A stretch of 64,000 bases of DNA from Sphingopyxis sp. YF1. GTDB lineage: Bacteria; Pseudomonadota; Alphaproteobacteria; Sphingomonadales; Sphingomonadaceae. A model generated the notes under the pieces. That model worked only from the letters and a program-made list of their open reading frames with translations, did not search any database and was not told the origin of the DNA. Of this stretch, positions 37,981-46,388 are shown piece after piece (the first letter of the stretch is position 1; each line of letters starts with the position of its first letter). The position numbers and the translations under genes are program-made. The stretch lies in the NCBI RefSeq assembly GCF_022701295.1, contig NZ_CP033204.1, forward strand, positions 3,286,001 through 3,350,000. Direction: 5' to 3'.

Positions 37981-38430
37981 TCACTCTTTCCAGCTGATTG
38001 TCGCGCTTTCGTCGATGCCGAGCTTCGCCGCGGTGCCGCCCGCGAGCTCGAGCACGGCCGCAACCTCGCCGCCGCTGACCACCGGCTCCAGATTCTCGGG
38101 AATGGTGTTTTCGGCGATCCGGTCGATGCTGCCGTCGCCGCGGATGAAGAACATATCGAGCGGGATCAGCGTGTTCTTCATCCAGAAGCTCGCATATTTG
38201 GGCTTCTCGAACGGAAAGAGCATGCCGCCGTCCTCGGGCAGACTGGTGCGAAACATCAGCCCCTGCGCCTGTTCTTCGGGGGTGCGCGCGACCTCGACGT
38301 CGAAGCGGTGCGCCGTGCCGGCCATGCGGATCGTCACCGCGGTGGTCGCGGTCTTTTCCGCCGCGCCGTCGGAACAGCCCGCGACCGGCAACGCCAGGGT
38401 CAGGGCAAAGGCCATCATCCACGCACGCAT
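37981..38430 (-). CDS. DUF192 family exported protein
   Basis: A 149-residue protein with a lipoprotein-like signal (MRAWMMAFALTLALPVAGC, Cys19) and a DUF192 beta-barrel: FDVEVARTPEEQAQGLMFRTSLPEDGGMLFPFEKPKYASFWMKNTLIPLDMFFIRGDGSI, then LELAGGTAAKLGI. The function of the family is unknown, with a conserved Trp/Met/Lys-Asn core suggesting small-molecule or metal binding. It is 34 bases downstream of recX on the reverse strand and 66 bases upstream of the NDUFA12 gene, so one operon is likely. Confidence 0.88.
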   Translation of the reverse strand: MRAWMMAFALTLALPVAGCSDGAAEKTATTAVTIRMAGTAHRFDVEVARTPEEQAQGLMFRTSLPEDGGMLFPFEKPKYASFWMKNTLIPLDMFFIRGDGSIDRIAENTIPENLEPVVSGGEVAAVLELAGGTAAKLGIDESATISWKE

Positions 38431-38464
38431 CGCCACATCCTTGCCAGCGGTCGGAGACCGTCCC

Positions 38465-39037
38465 CTAATCCTGCCTCGCTTCGGCGTCCAGCGCGTCGAG
38501 CGCCGCGGTATCCTCCGGCCCGATCGCCAGAATCCGCCGCGCGAGGGCGAGCGAATGCCCCGCGCGGGCAAAGGCCGCGACCTGCCGCTCGCGCCGGGCA
38601 GGATCATCGGATGCGCGGACCGAAAAGGGGCCGAGGCGCCGCCGCCGGGCAAAACCGATGGCGGCGGCGATGGCGGCCCCCTCGGCGACCTCGATCGCCT
38701 CGCCGCTGTCTTCGGGCGCAATGCCGTCGACGAAAAGCTGCGCCTTCACGCGTTGCACCCCCAGCCCGCGCCGCGTCATCGCGCCGGCGCGCATCGCGGC
38801 ATATTGGCGGTCGTCGAGATAGCGCAGCCGCTCCATCCGGTCGGCGACGGCTTCGCATGACGCCATGGCGTCGTCGTCGCCAACCCATTCGGATTCGCGA
38901 ATCTTTCGGGCCAGATAGCGCGTCAGTTTGGCGCGGCTGGTGGCGAATCGCGCGACATAGGCCAGCCCCAGCTCGTCGAGCCGCGCCGCGTCGAGTCGTT
39001 TTCTGCTCCGGTCGGATCGAGCGCGGCTATTGACCAT
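38465..39037 (-). CDS. recX: Recombination regulator RecX
   Basis: Small helical protein that caps or disassembles RecA filaments. The 190-residue product shows the three-helix tandem pattern: LDELGLAYVARFATSRAKLTRYLARKIRE, YLDDRQYAAMRAGAMTRRGLGVQRVKAQLFVDGI and the C-terminal RERQVAAFARAGHSLALARRIL. The ATG at 39037 (MVNSRARSDRSRKRLD) gives the usual length; earlier in-frame starts are not supported. It begins the reverse-strand run recX-DUF192-NDUFA12-DUF2155 and is divergent from the acyl-AMP ligase. No recA is in the window. Confidence 0.85.
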   Translation of the reverse strand: MVNSRARSDRSRKRLDAARLDELGLAYVARFATSRAKLTRYLARKIRESEWVGDDDAMASCEAVADRMERLRYLDDRQYAAMRAGAMTRRGLGVQRVKAQLFVDGIAPEDSGEAIEVAEGAAIAAAIGFARRRRLGPFSVRASDDPARRERQVAAFARAGHSLALARRILAIGPEDTAALDALDAEARQD

Positions 39038-39213
39038 GCCATGTTTATGCCACAGTCGGGCCCGATTGAGAACGACCAGCGCCGCCATATCGGGCCCAAT
39101 CCGCCCGAAGCAGGCGATTTGTTCCAACCACAAGGGATCGCGCCGCACACATGGACCCGAAAGATGACATGCTTGTTGCCGCGCGCGCCGCTTCGCGGGA
39201 CCCTGGAGCCCTT

Positions 39214-40965
39214 ATGACCGACACCCCGATCACCCCGGCGGACGCGCTCGTGCCGACGCCGACCACCTGCGCCCAGCCGCGCCGCTTTTCGGACTTCGCC
39301 ACCGTCGGCGAAGCGCTCGACTATGCCGCAGCGGGCAGCCGCGGGCTCAATTTCCACGATCCGCGCGGCAAGCTCATCCGTCCCTATCCGTATCGCGAAC
39401 TCAAGGCCGACGCACTCGCCGCCGCCTACCGCCTGGTCGCCGCCGGGGTACAGCCCGGCGACCGCATCGCGCTGATCGCCGAGACCGGCGCCGAATTCGC
39501 CGCGCTTTTCTTCGGCACCATCTACGCCGGCGCCTGGCCGGTGCCGCTGCCGCTGCCGACCAGCTTCGGCGGTCGCGATTCCTACGTCGGCCAGCTCGTC
39601 GTCCAACTCACCAGCTGCGATCCGACGATGCTCTTCTTCCCGCCCGAAATCGCCGCCATGGCGGTCGAAGCCGCCGAACAGCGCGGCGTCCGCCCGATGG
39701 ACTGGAGCGAATTCGAGCGCCGCGCCGCGCCCGTCGCCGCGCTGCCCGAACAGCAGAGCGACGCGACCTGCTACCTCCAGTACAGCAGCGGTTCGACGCG
39801 CTTCCCGCACGGCGTCGCGGTGACCCACGCTGCGCTGCTCAACAATCTGTCAGCGCATTCGCACGGCATGGAATTGCAGGACAGCGACCGCTGCATCAGC
39901 TGGCTGCCCTGGTATCACGACATGGGGCTCGTCGGCTGCCTGCTCTCGCCGGTCGCCAACCAGGTGTCGGTCGATTACCTCAAGACCGAGGATTTCGCGC
40001 GCCGTCCGCTCGCCTGGCTCGACCTGATCAGCCGCAACGAGGGCACGACGCTCAGCTATTCGCCGACCTTCGGTTATGACATCTGCGCGCGCCGCATCTC
40101 CAGCCAGAGCCACGTCGCCGACCGCTTCGACCTGTCGCGCTGGCGCGTCGCGGGCAATGGCGCCGACATGATCCGCCCCGACGTGATGCAGAGCTTCGTC
40201 GACGCCTTTGCCGACGCGGGCTTCAAGGCGAGCGCCTTCCTGCCGAGCTACGGCCTCGCCGAGGCGACGCTCGCGGTCAGCATCATGCCTCCGGGCGAGG
40301 GCATCGTCGTCGAACTGGTCGAGGAAACCGAATTGTCGGGCGCCGCGAACGACGCCGGCCGCCCGACGCGGTACCGCGCGATCGTCAACTGCGGCAAGGC
40401 GGTCAAGGACATGACCATCGAGGTCCGCGACGAGGCGGGCAACGTCCTGCCCGACCAGACGGTCGGCAAGGTGTGGTGCACCGGCCCGTCGCTGATGACC
40501 GGATATTACCGCGACCCCGAATCGACCGCCGCGTGCATGGCCGATGGCTGGCTCGACACCGGCGACATGGGGTATCTGTCGGGCGGCTACATCTATGTCG
40601 TCGGCCGCGCCAAGGACATGATCATCATCAACGGCAAGAACCACTGGCCGCAAGACATCGAATGGGCGGTCGAACAGCTCCCCGGCTTCAAGTCGGGCGA
40701 CATCGCCGCCTTCGCGATCACCGCGCCGGGCGGCGAGGAAACGCCCGCGGTGCTGGTCCAGTGCCGCACCAGCGACGAAGCCGAACGCGTCGCGCTGCGC
40801 GAGACGATTCGCGATCGCGTCCGCGCGATCACCGGCATGAACTGCCTGATCGAACTGATCCCGCCGCGCACCCTGCCGCGCACCAGTTCGGGCAAATTGA
40901 GCCGGTCGAAGGCGCGCGCGCAATATCTGGCGGGCGAAATCCAGCCCTTCGCGATCGCCGCCTGA
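39214..40965 (+). CDS. Fatty acyl-AMP ligase (FAAL)
   Basis: ANL-superfamily enzyme that adenylates fatty acids and hands them to an acyl carrier protein. The 583-residue product has the AMP-binding loop YLQYSSGSTRFPHGVAVTH (P-loop-like, with SSGST), ISWLPWYHDMGLVG (FAAL signature), SYGLAEATLAVS (A5), LDTGDMGYLSGGYIYVVGRAKDMIIINGKNHWPQDIEW (A7-A8), and the C-terminal lysine in RTSSGKLSRSKA. HDMGL and NHWPQDIE favour FAAL over CoA ligase. An ATG 21 codons upstream (39151) exists, but GGAG lies just before 39214. In sphingomonads such enzymes often feed sphingolipid or specialised lipid synthesis; no such genes are adjacent, so the pathway is unknown. Confidence 0.88.
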   Translation: MTDTPITPADALVPTPTTCAQPRRFSDFATVGEALDYAAAGSRGLNFHDPRGKLIRPYPYRELKADALAAAYRLVAAGVQPGDRIALIAETGAEFAALFFGTIYAGAWPVPLPLPTSFGGRDSYVGQLVVQLTSCDPTMLFFPPEIAAMAVEAAEQRGVRPMDWSEFERRAAPVAALPEQQSDATCYLQYSSGSTRFPHGVAVTHAALLNNLSAHSHGMELQDSDRCISWLPWYHDMGLVGCLLSPVANQVSVDYLKTEDFARRPLAWLDLISRNEGTTLSYSPTFGYDICARRISSQSHVADRFDLSRWRVAGNGADMIRPDVMQSFVDAFADAGFKASAFLPSYGLAEATLAVSIMPPGEGIVVELVEETELSGAANDAGRPTRYRAIVNCGKAVKDMTIEVRDEAGNVLPDQTVGKVWCTGPSLMTGYYRDPESTAACMADGWLDTGDMGYLSGGYIYVVGRAKDMIIINGKNHWPQDIEWAVEQLPGFKSGDIAAFAITAPGGEETPAVLVQCRTSDEAERVALRETIRDRVRAITGMNCLIELIPPRTLPRTSSGKLSRSKARAQYLAGEIQPFAIAA

Positions 40966-41050
40966 TTTCCGTCCCGTTCCGGGACAGAAGATCGCTCCGC
41001 TCCGCGTGGCTGGTTACGATCAAGTAACCCGCTTTCGTTAAACCAGCCCT

Positions 41051-43408
41051 GTGACCAGGGTGGCGAACGATCCGATTCCGAACGAAGATATTCCCGTGCG
41101 CGTGCTGCTCGGGCTGGCGGGAAGCGACGACGAGATCGGCGACCTCCGCCAGCTGCAGCTCGCGCCGCTGCGCGGCCGCGGCAAGCTGCGGCTGACGATG
41201 GGGCTGGGCATGACGATCGTCGCCGTGGTGACGATGGCCACCACGGTTCCGGTCGCCGTCATCGCCGGATGGGGGCTCGCGACGCTGCTGTTCAGCCTCT
41301 GGTCCTACCATGTCGTGTCGCGGCTGCCGCTCGGCGACCTGCGCCATTCGGGCACCGCCGAATTCAGGCTGTGCAACCGCCACGCCGCCTATTCGGCGGT
41401 GGTCTGGTCGGCGCCTTTCTGGCTGCAGGGGCTGCACCCCTCGGTCGATCATCTGCTGTCGATGTGGACCGTCGCGCTGCTGATGATGCTGACGCTTGCG
41501 ATCGTCGTGCACACGCTGCCGATGGCGTGCATCCTGTTCATCGCCCCGGTCAGCCTGTCGGCGGCACTCGCGCTCGCGCTCGCCGGCGCGCCCGCGCTCG
41601 CCGGGATCGCGATCGCCGCGGGGGCCCTGCTCTCGTCCTTCTGCATCCGCTTCGCGCAGAACCACATCCGCTTCCGCCGCGCCGAAGAGGTGCTACACGA
41701 AAAGACCGAGACGGTCAGTCTGCTGCTCCGCGAATTCGAGGAAACCTCGGCCGACTGGCTGTGGCAGACCGACAACAGCCGCCGCCTCGTCCATGTCTCG
41801 CCGCGCCTCGCCTATGCGCTCGGTGCGTCGGCCGAGCAGCTCGAGGGCATCCCGCTGCTCCAGGCGCTGTCGGGCGACGCCTGGACGACCGGGAATTTCC
41901 CGAAGAGCCTGCACGACATGGCCGAGCGCATGAAGCGCCGCGACAGCTTCTCGAACCTGATCGTCCCCGTCACCATCGACGGCAAGCCGCGCTGGTGGGA
42001 ATTGTCGGCGTCGCCGCGCCTCGACGAAGCGGGCAAGTTCCTCGGCTTTCGCGGGGTCGGATCCGACGTCACCGAACAGCGCGCCTCGGCCGAACAGATC
42101 GCGCGCATGGCGCGCTTCGACAATCTCACCGGCCTGCCCAACCGGCTCAGCCTGCACGAGGATCTCGAACGCGCGCTCGCCCACGCGATCGAAGCCAAGT
42201 CGCGCTGTGCGATGCTGATGATCGATCTCGACCGCTTCAAGGCGGTCAACGACACGCTCGGCCACCCGGTCGGCGACAAATTGCTCGCGCAGGTCGCGGC
42301 GCGGCTCAGGGGCATGATCGACCGCGGCATGACCTGCGGCCGGCTCGGCGGCGACGAATTCGCGGTGGTGCTCCAAAACGTCCCGTCGCCCGCCGAGGCC
42401 GAAGAGCTCGCCAAACGCATCATCGCGACCCTGAGCCGCCCCTATGTCGTCGACAACCACCAGCTCTTCGTCGGCGCGAGCATCGGTTTCGCGATGGGGC
42501 CGCAGGACGGATCGACCGTCGAGACGCTGACGCGCAACGCCGACCTCGCGCTCTACAAGTCGAAGGACAAGGGCGGCAATGTCGTCGCGGCCTATGTCGC
42601 CTCGCTCCACGCGCAGGCCGAGGAGCGGCGCGTGATGGAACAGGAATTGCGCGGGGCGCTCGAACGCCGCGAATTCGAGCTCTACTACCAGCCCGTCGTC
42701 ACCGCCGAGGACGGCACGCTCAACGGCTTCGAAGCGCTCATCCGCTGGAACAACCAGAAGCTCGGCAATGTCTCGCCCGGGCGCTTCATCCCGCTCGCCG
42801 AGGACAGCCGCCTGATCTCACCGATCGGCGAATGGGTGCTGCGCACCGCGTGCCACGAGGCGATGCGCTGGCCGTCGAACCTCAAGGTCGCGGTCAACGT
42901 CTCGGCCGAACAGCTCACCGACCCCGCCTTCGCCTCCGTGGTGGTGTCGGCACTGGCGCAAAGCGGGCTGCCGCCGCAGCGGCTCGAGATCGAGGTCACC
43001 GAAAGCGTGTTCCTGCGCGACGGCGGCGGCGCCGCGCAATTGCTCGACCAGCTCATCGGGCTCGGCATCCGCCTCAGTCTCGACGATTTCGGCACCGGCT
43101 ATTCGTCGCTCGGCTATCTGCGCAAGACGCAATTCTCGACGATCAAGGTCGACCGCAGCTTCGTCGTCGGCGCGGCGAAGGGCAGCATCGAATCGATCGC
43201 GATCATCCGCGCCGTCGTCGCGCTCGCCGACAGCCTCGGCATGTCGACCACCGCCGAGGGCGCCGAGAGCGAGCTCGAGGTCGAGACGATTCGCAGCCTC
43301 GGCTGCGGCAATATCCAGGGCTATTATTACGGGCGCCCGATGCCCGCGAGCGACGTGCTCGCGCTCTTCCGTCCGCTCGACCAGCGGTCGGCGAGCGCCG
43401 CCGCCTGA
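41051..43408 (+). CDS. PAS-GGDEF-EAL membrane protein (cyclic-di-GMP turnover)
   Basis: A 785-residue putative diguanylate cyclase/phosphodiesterase. The N-terminus has several membrane segments (about 50-75 GLGMTIVAVVTMATTVPVAV, 78-95, 130-165, 165-195), then a PAS domain (about 220-345, EETSADWLWQTDNSRRLVHVSPRLAYALG). GGDEF lies near 434 (GRLGGDEFAVV), so the cyclase site is intact, and EAL near 562 (NGFEALIRW) with DDFGTGYSSLGYLR later, so the phosphodiesterase residues are also present. The start is GTG at 41051 with little ribosome-binding support. It follows the acyl-AMP ligase by 85 bases and precedes a CHAP hydrolase gene; it may respond to membrane or surface state. Confidence 0.93.
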   Translation: MTRVANDPIPNEDIPVRVLLGLAGSDDEIGDLRQLQLAPLRGRGKLRLTMGLGMTIVAVVTMATTVPVAVIAGWGLATLLFSLWSYHVVSRLPLGDLRHSGTAEFRLCNRHAAYSAVVWSAPFWLQGLHPSVDHLLSMWTVALLMMLTLAIVVHTLPMACILFIAPVSLSAALALALAGAPALAGIAIAAGALLSSFCIRFAQNHIRFRRAEEVLHEKTETVSLLLREFEETSADWLWQTDNSRRLVHVSPRLAYALGASAEQLEGIPLLQALSGDAWTTGNFPKSLHDMAERMKRRDSFSNLIVPVTIDGKPRWWELSASPRLDEAGKFLGFRGVGSDVTEQRASAEQIARMARFDNLTGLPNRLSLHEDLERALAHAIEAKSRCAMLMIDLDRFKAVNDTLGHPVGDKLLAQVAARLRGMIDRGMTCGRLGGDEFAVVLQNVPSPAEAEELAKRIIATLSRPYVVDNHQLFVGASIGFAMGPQDGSTVETLTRNADLALYKSKDKGGNVVAAYVASLHAQAEERRVMEQELRGALERREFELYYQPVVTAEDGTLNGFEALIRWNNQKLGNVSPGRFIPLAEDSRLISPIGEWVLRTACHEAMRWPSNLKVAVNVSAEQLTDPAFASVVVSALAQSGLPPQRLEIEVTESVFLRDGGGAAQLLDQLIGLGIRLSLDDFGTGYSSLGYLRKTQFSTIKVDRSFVVGAAKGSIESIAIIRAVVALADSLGMSTTAEGAESELEVETIRSLGCGNIQGYYYGRPMPASDVLALFRPLDQRSASAAA

Positions 43409-43571
43409 CGGCGAAGCGAGCCCGGCGGGCGGCGAATCGAGCCCGCTTTCAAACGGTTCCCCGGTCCACCGCACCGGCGATGCGGTTCGTCGCGCGACGG
43501 GTGGTTTGTCGCGAAAGCCGTGGCAGACAGCCTCCAACGCTTGAACACAAGCCAAACGGGGGTCGCTTTCC

Positions 43572-44153
43572 ATGTCAGCCAGCCGCTTTTCGGGTGCCTT
43601 TGCCGCATGCCTGACGATGCTTGCCGCGATGCTGACCGCTACCCCCGCGACCGCGTCGAGCTATCTCCAGTGCGTTCCTTTCGCGCGCGCCGAATCGGGC
43701 GTCGACATCCGCGGCAATGCGAAGACCTGGTGGGCGCAGGCCGCCGACGACTATGAGCGCGGCGACGAACCGCGCGAAGGCGCGGTGATGGCGTTCGCCG
43801 GCACCCGCGGCATGCCGATGGGCCATGTCGCGGTGGTCAAGAAGGTCGTCAGCGACCGCGAAATCCGCATCGACCACGCCAACTGGTCGCCGATCAACGG
43901 CCGCCGCGGCCAGATCGAGCGCAACGTCCGCGTCATCGACGTCAGCGCCGCGGGCGACTGGAGCATGGTCCGCGTCTGGTACGCGCCGATCGGCGACCTC
44001 GGTCTCCGCGCCAACCCCGTTCAGGGTTTCATCTACCCCGGCCACAGCGCCGCGCCGCGCAAGGCGCCGAGCTTCGAAGCGCCGGTCTGGACGAACAACA
44101 ACTGGAAGCCCGGCAACGGCCTCGAAATCGTCGTCGCCTCGCTCGGCCAATAA
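43572..44153 (+). CDS. CHAP-domain peptidoglycan hydrolase (exported)
   Basis: A 193-residue secreted amidase/endopeptidase. Signal peptide MSASRFSGAFAACLTMLAAM then LTATPATA (cut near 28). The mature protein begins SSYLQCVPFARAESGVDIRGNAKTWW, where Cys34 is the expected CHAP nucleophile, and the catalytic histidine is in GMPMGHVAVVKKV near residue 84, with the following acidic IDHANWSP. It cleaves peptidoglycan cross-links or stem peptides in the periplasm. It follows the cyclic-di-GMP gene by 163 bases and is terminated by a strong hairpin. Its role is probably wall remodelling. Confidence 0.9.
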   Translation: MSASRFSGAFAACLTMLAAMLTATPATASSYLQCVPFARAESGVDIRGNAKTWWAQAADDYERGDEPREGAVMAFAGTRGMPMGHVAVVKKVVSDREIRIDHANWSPINGRRGQIERNVRVIDVSAAGDWSMVRVWYAPIGDLGLRANPVQGFIYPGHSAAPRKAPSFEAPVWTNNNWKPGNGLEIVVASLGQ

Positions 44154-44173
44154 GCCCCCCGCCAGCCAGTCAC

Positions 44174-44202
44174 AAAAAAGCCCCGGTCTCCCGGGGCTTT
44201 TT
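44174..44202. terminator. Rho-independent terminator, bidirectional
   Basis: AAAAAAGCCCCGG, loop TCTC, CCGGGGCTTTTT. It ends the CHAP gene on the forward strand and, with its A tract, can also terminate the reverse DUF3297 gene. Confidence 0.9.
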
Positions 44203-44243
44203 CTTGTCCGTGAGGGGGGACTCGCCGCCGGCGAAGACCGCCG

Positions 44244-44516
44244 TCAGGCTTCGGGGGCGTCGGCGCCGCCCTCGGCCGCGATATCCTCGAACCAGGCTTC
44301 GACCTCGCCCGACAGCTTGATCGTCATCGGCTGGCCGAAGCGGTCCTTCGACTTGCCCGCGGCGACGCGGATCCAGCCTTCGGAGATCGAATATTCCTCG
44401 ACGTCGGTGCGCTCCTTGCCCTTGAAGCGGATGCCGATGCCGCGTTGCAGCACCTCCATGTCGAAATGCGGCGAGCGCGGGTTGGTCGACATGCGGTCGG
44501 GGGGCGTATCGGTCAT
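44244..44516 (-). CDS. DUF3297 family protein
   Basis: A 90-residue cytoplasmic protein of the DUF3297 family: DRMSTNPRSPHFDMEVLQRGIGIRFKGKERTDVEEYSISEGWIRVAAGKSKDRFGQPMTIKLSGEVEAWFEDI. The core is conserved among alphaproteobacteria, with no known function; the beta-rich N-terminal half may be nucleic acid-binding. Convergent with the CHAP gene across the shared terminator. Confidence 0.85.
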   Translation of the reverse strand: MTDTPPDRMSTNPRSPHFDMEVLQRGIGIRFKGKERTDVEEYSISEGWIRVAAGKSKDRFGQPMTIKLSGEVEAWFEDIAAEGGADAPEA

Positions 44517-44592
44517 CGTAAAATCTCCGTTTCCTGCCCGCGCGGCTAGGCGAGCCGCCCCGCGAAATCAAGCGCCGAGCGGCGGCGCGCGC

Positions 44593-45078
44593 TCAGCCTG
44601 CCGCGCGGACCGCCGCCGCCTTGCGCTCCCGCGCCTGCGCCGCGTGGCGCCGGCGCAGCGCGAGCGCGTCGGCGGCGGGATAGAGCTCGCGGTCCTCGCG
44701 CGCGATCCGCGCCCCGACCGCGCCGAGCACCGCCCGCGTCTCGTCGCAGAAGCCCGGCCAGTCGGCCGCCGCGCGTTCGGCGGTCCAGCGGGCATCATAG
44801 GCGGCGAACGCGTCGGCGACGTGCCCCATCTCGCCGACGAAATCGCACGCGAGCTTTGCGAGCTCGGGATCGCCGCTCGTCTTGAGCCGCGGATAAAGCG
44901 CCCAATCCTCGCATTTCAGGTGCCGGACCAGCGTGTCGCGCAACATGCCGCGCACCGCCGCGAGCTCGGTCGGCCGCGGCGGGCGCGGCGCGGCAACCAG
45001 ATCGAGAAGGAAGCCCGAGAGGGTCGTCAGCGCGACATGTTCGGCGCGCAGCCGCTGCATCTCGTGGACCATGTGCAT
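44593..45078 (-). CDS. Hemerythrin/HHE-domain protein
   Basis: A 161-residue four-helix protein of the hemerythrin HHE type. Candidate diiron ligands are the early His (MHMVHEMQRLRAEHVALT), RHLKCEDWALYPRL near residue 52-65, the GEMGHVADAF near 84 and the late REDRELYP. The HxxxE/ExxxH spacing matches the domain. It may sense oxygen or nitric oxide, or store iron. Downstream (44517-44592) is a short gap. It is separate from DUF3297, which lies 76 bases further. Confidence 0.75.
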   Translation of the reverse strand: MHMVHEMQRLRAEHVALTTLSGFLLDLVAAPRPPRPTELAAVRGMLRDTLVRHLKCEDWALYPRLKTSGDPELAKLACDFVGEMGHVADAFAAYDARWTAERAAADWPGFCDETRAVLGAVGARIAREDRELYPAADALALRRRHAAQARERKAAAVRAAG

Positions 45079-45193
45079 AGCGTGTTCCGTCGTGCGAGTG
45101 GTCCCTCATATGCAACGATAGGGGTCAGGAATGAAGGGAGGGTAAAGCCGCCCCGCCGCATCGCCGCCCCGGACCGTCGCCCGCCGCGCGCGT

Positions 45194-46258
45194 TCAGCCG
45201 GGCGATGGCGGATCCGCCGCGCGCCGGCGCCGCGGCGGACGCGGGCGCACCCTTGCAACCCCGTCGCCGCCCGTGCGGTCCAGCGGCACCGCCGCGGTCG
45301 GCTCGCCGCGCGCTTCGGCGGCCTCGATCCATTCGCGATACTCTTCGGGGATCGCGTCGCCCGCGCTCACCCAATGCGCCTCGCCCGCCGGCCGCCCCGT
45401 CTCGACGATCTCGCCCGGATCGTCGTCGAGTTGCAGCGGCCCGTAATAGGGCGCGCTCCGCTCGCCGATCCGCACCAGCCCGACCCCGGGATCCGCGACC
45501 TGCGCCGCGATCGCGTCGGGCCCGCCGACGTCGGCCGCCGCGATCAGCGCGCGCTGCCGCTCGGCCAGCGCGAGCAGCGCCGCGTCGATCTCGGCCTCGG
45601 CCTCTGCATCGAGCGCTACCCCCTCGAACCCTTCCAGCCGCGCCGCCGCGTCGTCCTGCGCCCCGACCGGATCGCCCCCCGCCGCGCCGCCATGGATCAC
45701 CGTCCGCACCGTCGTGGTCGAGGCCTCCGCCACCGCGCCCGCACTTTCGGCTCCGTTCGCGTCGAGCGCGGTCGAAACCCCCGTCGAACCGGCGCCGGCC
45801 AACGCCCCCGCCCGCGCGCGCGTCGAGAAATAGTTGATCGTCGTGCGTCGGCCGCCCGCATCCTGCCCGTAATGGCGCAGGCAGAACATCAGCAGCGCGT
45901 CATTGTGCCGCCGCCGGAACCCCATCAGCTTGCCCGCGACAAAGACCGGCACCAGATAGCCGTCGATCGCGCGTTCGAACGCGATATCCTTCAGCCGCGC
46001 GACCCCGAAATCGAGCGCCGCCTCCCACGCCCGCCGGAACCCTTCGGCGCCGGGTGCGCGGCGCAGCGTATAGCAGTTGGTCTGCGCCATATTGACCATC
46101 GCGGCCGCGCGGCTGACCGACCCCGTATCGGCGAGCGCCGCGATAAACGCCTTCTGCCGCTCGGGCGTCCACCCGTCGTGCCGGTACTTGCGCGGCACCG
46201 GCGTAAAGTCGGGCAGCGGCGGCCGCGCCTCCGGCGCGATGGGCGTACGGTTCTGCAT
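45194..46258 (-). CDS. HTH protein of unknown function (terminase-small-subunit-like N-terminus)
   Basis: A 354-residue protein. The N-terminal 130 residues are conserved-looking: DGWTPERQKAFIAALADTGSVSRAAAMVNMAQTNCYTLRR reads as a helix-turn-helix of the kind in phage terminase small subunits, followed by FRRAWEAALDFGVARLKDIAFERAIDGYLVPVFVAGKLMGFRRRHNDALLMFCLRHYG. The rest is Ala/Gly/Asp-rich and low complexity, ending in a basic Pro/Arg stretch. A perfect AGGAGG precedes the ATG by 8 bases on the reverse strand. No other phage genes are near. I infer a DNA-binding protein; nothing else is supported. Confidence 0.7.
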   Translation of the reverse strand: MQNRTPIAPEARPPLPDFTPVPRKYRHDGWTPERQKAFIAALADTGSVSRAAAMVNMAQTNCYTLRRAPGAEGFRRAWEAALDFGVARLKDIAFERAIDGYLVPVFVAGKLMGFRRRHNDALLMFCLRHYGQDAGGRRTTINYFSTRARAGALAGAGSTGVSTALDANGAESAGAVAEASTTTVRTVIHGGAAGGDPVGAQDDAAARLEGFEGVALDAEAEAEIDAALLALAERQRALIAAADVGGPDAIAAQVADPGVGLVRIGERSAPYYGPLQLDDDPGEIVETGRPAGEAHWVSAGDAIPEEYREWIEAAEARGEPTAAVPLDRTGGDGVARVRPRPPRRRRAADPPSPG

Positions 46259-46388
46259 CGAAAACCTCCTGTCGATGGACGAATCGGACAGGATATGACG
46301 GGGGGACGGATTTTAGGAAAGGGATTTGTTTATAGTTTGTTCTTTTCCAAGGACCGAATTTCCGAGGACAGTTTTTCAAAGTTCGCCC

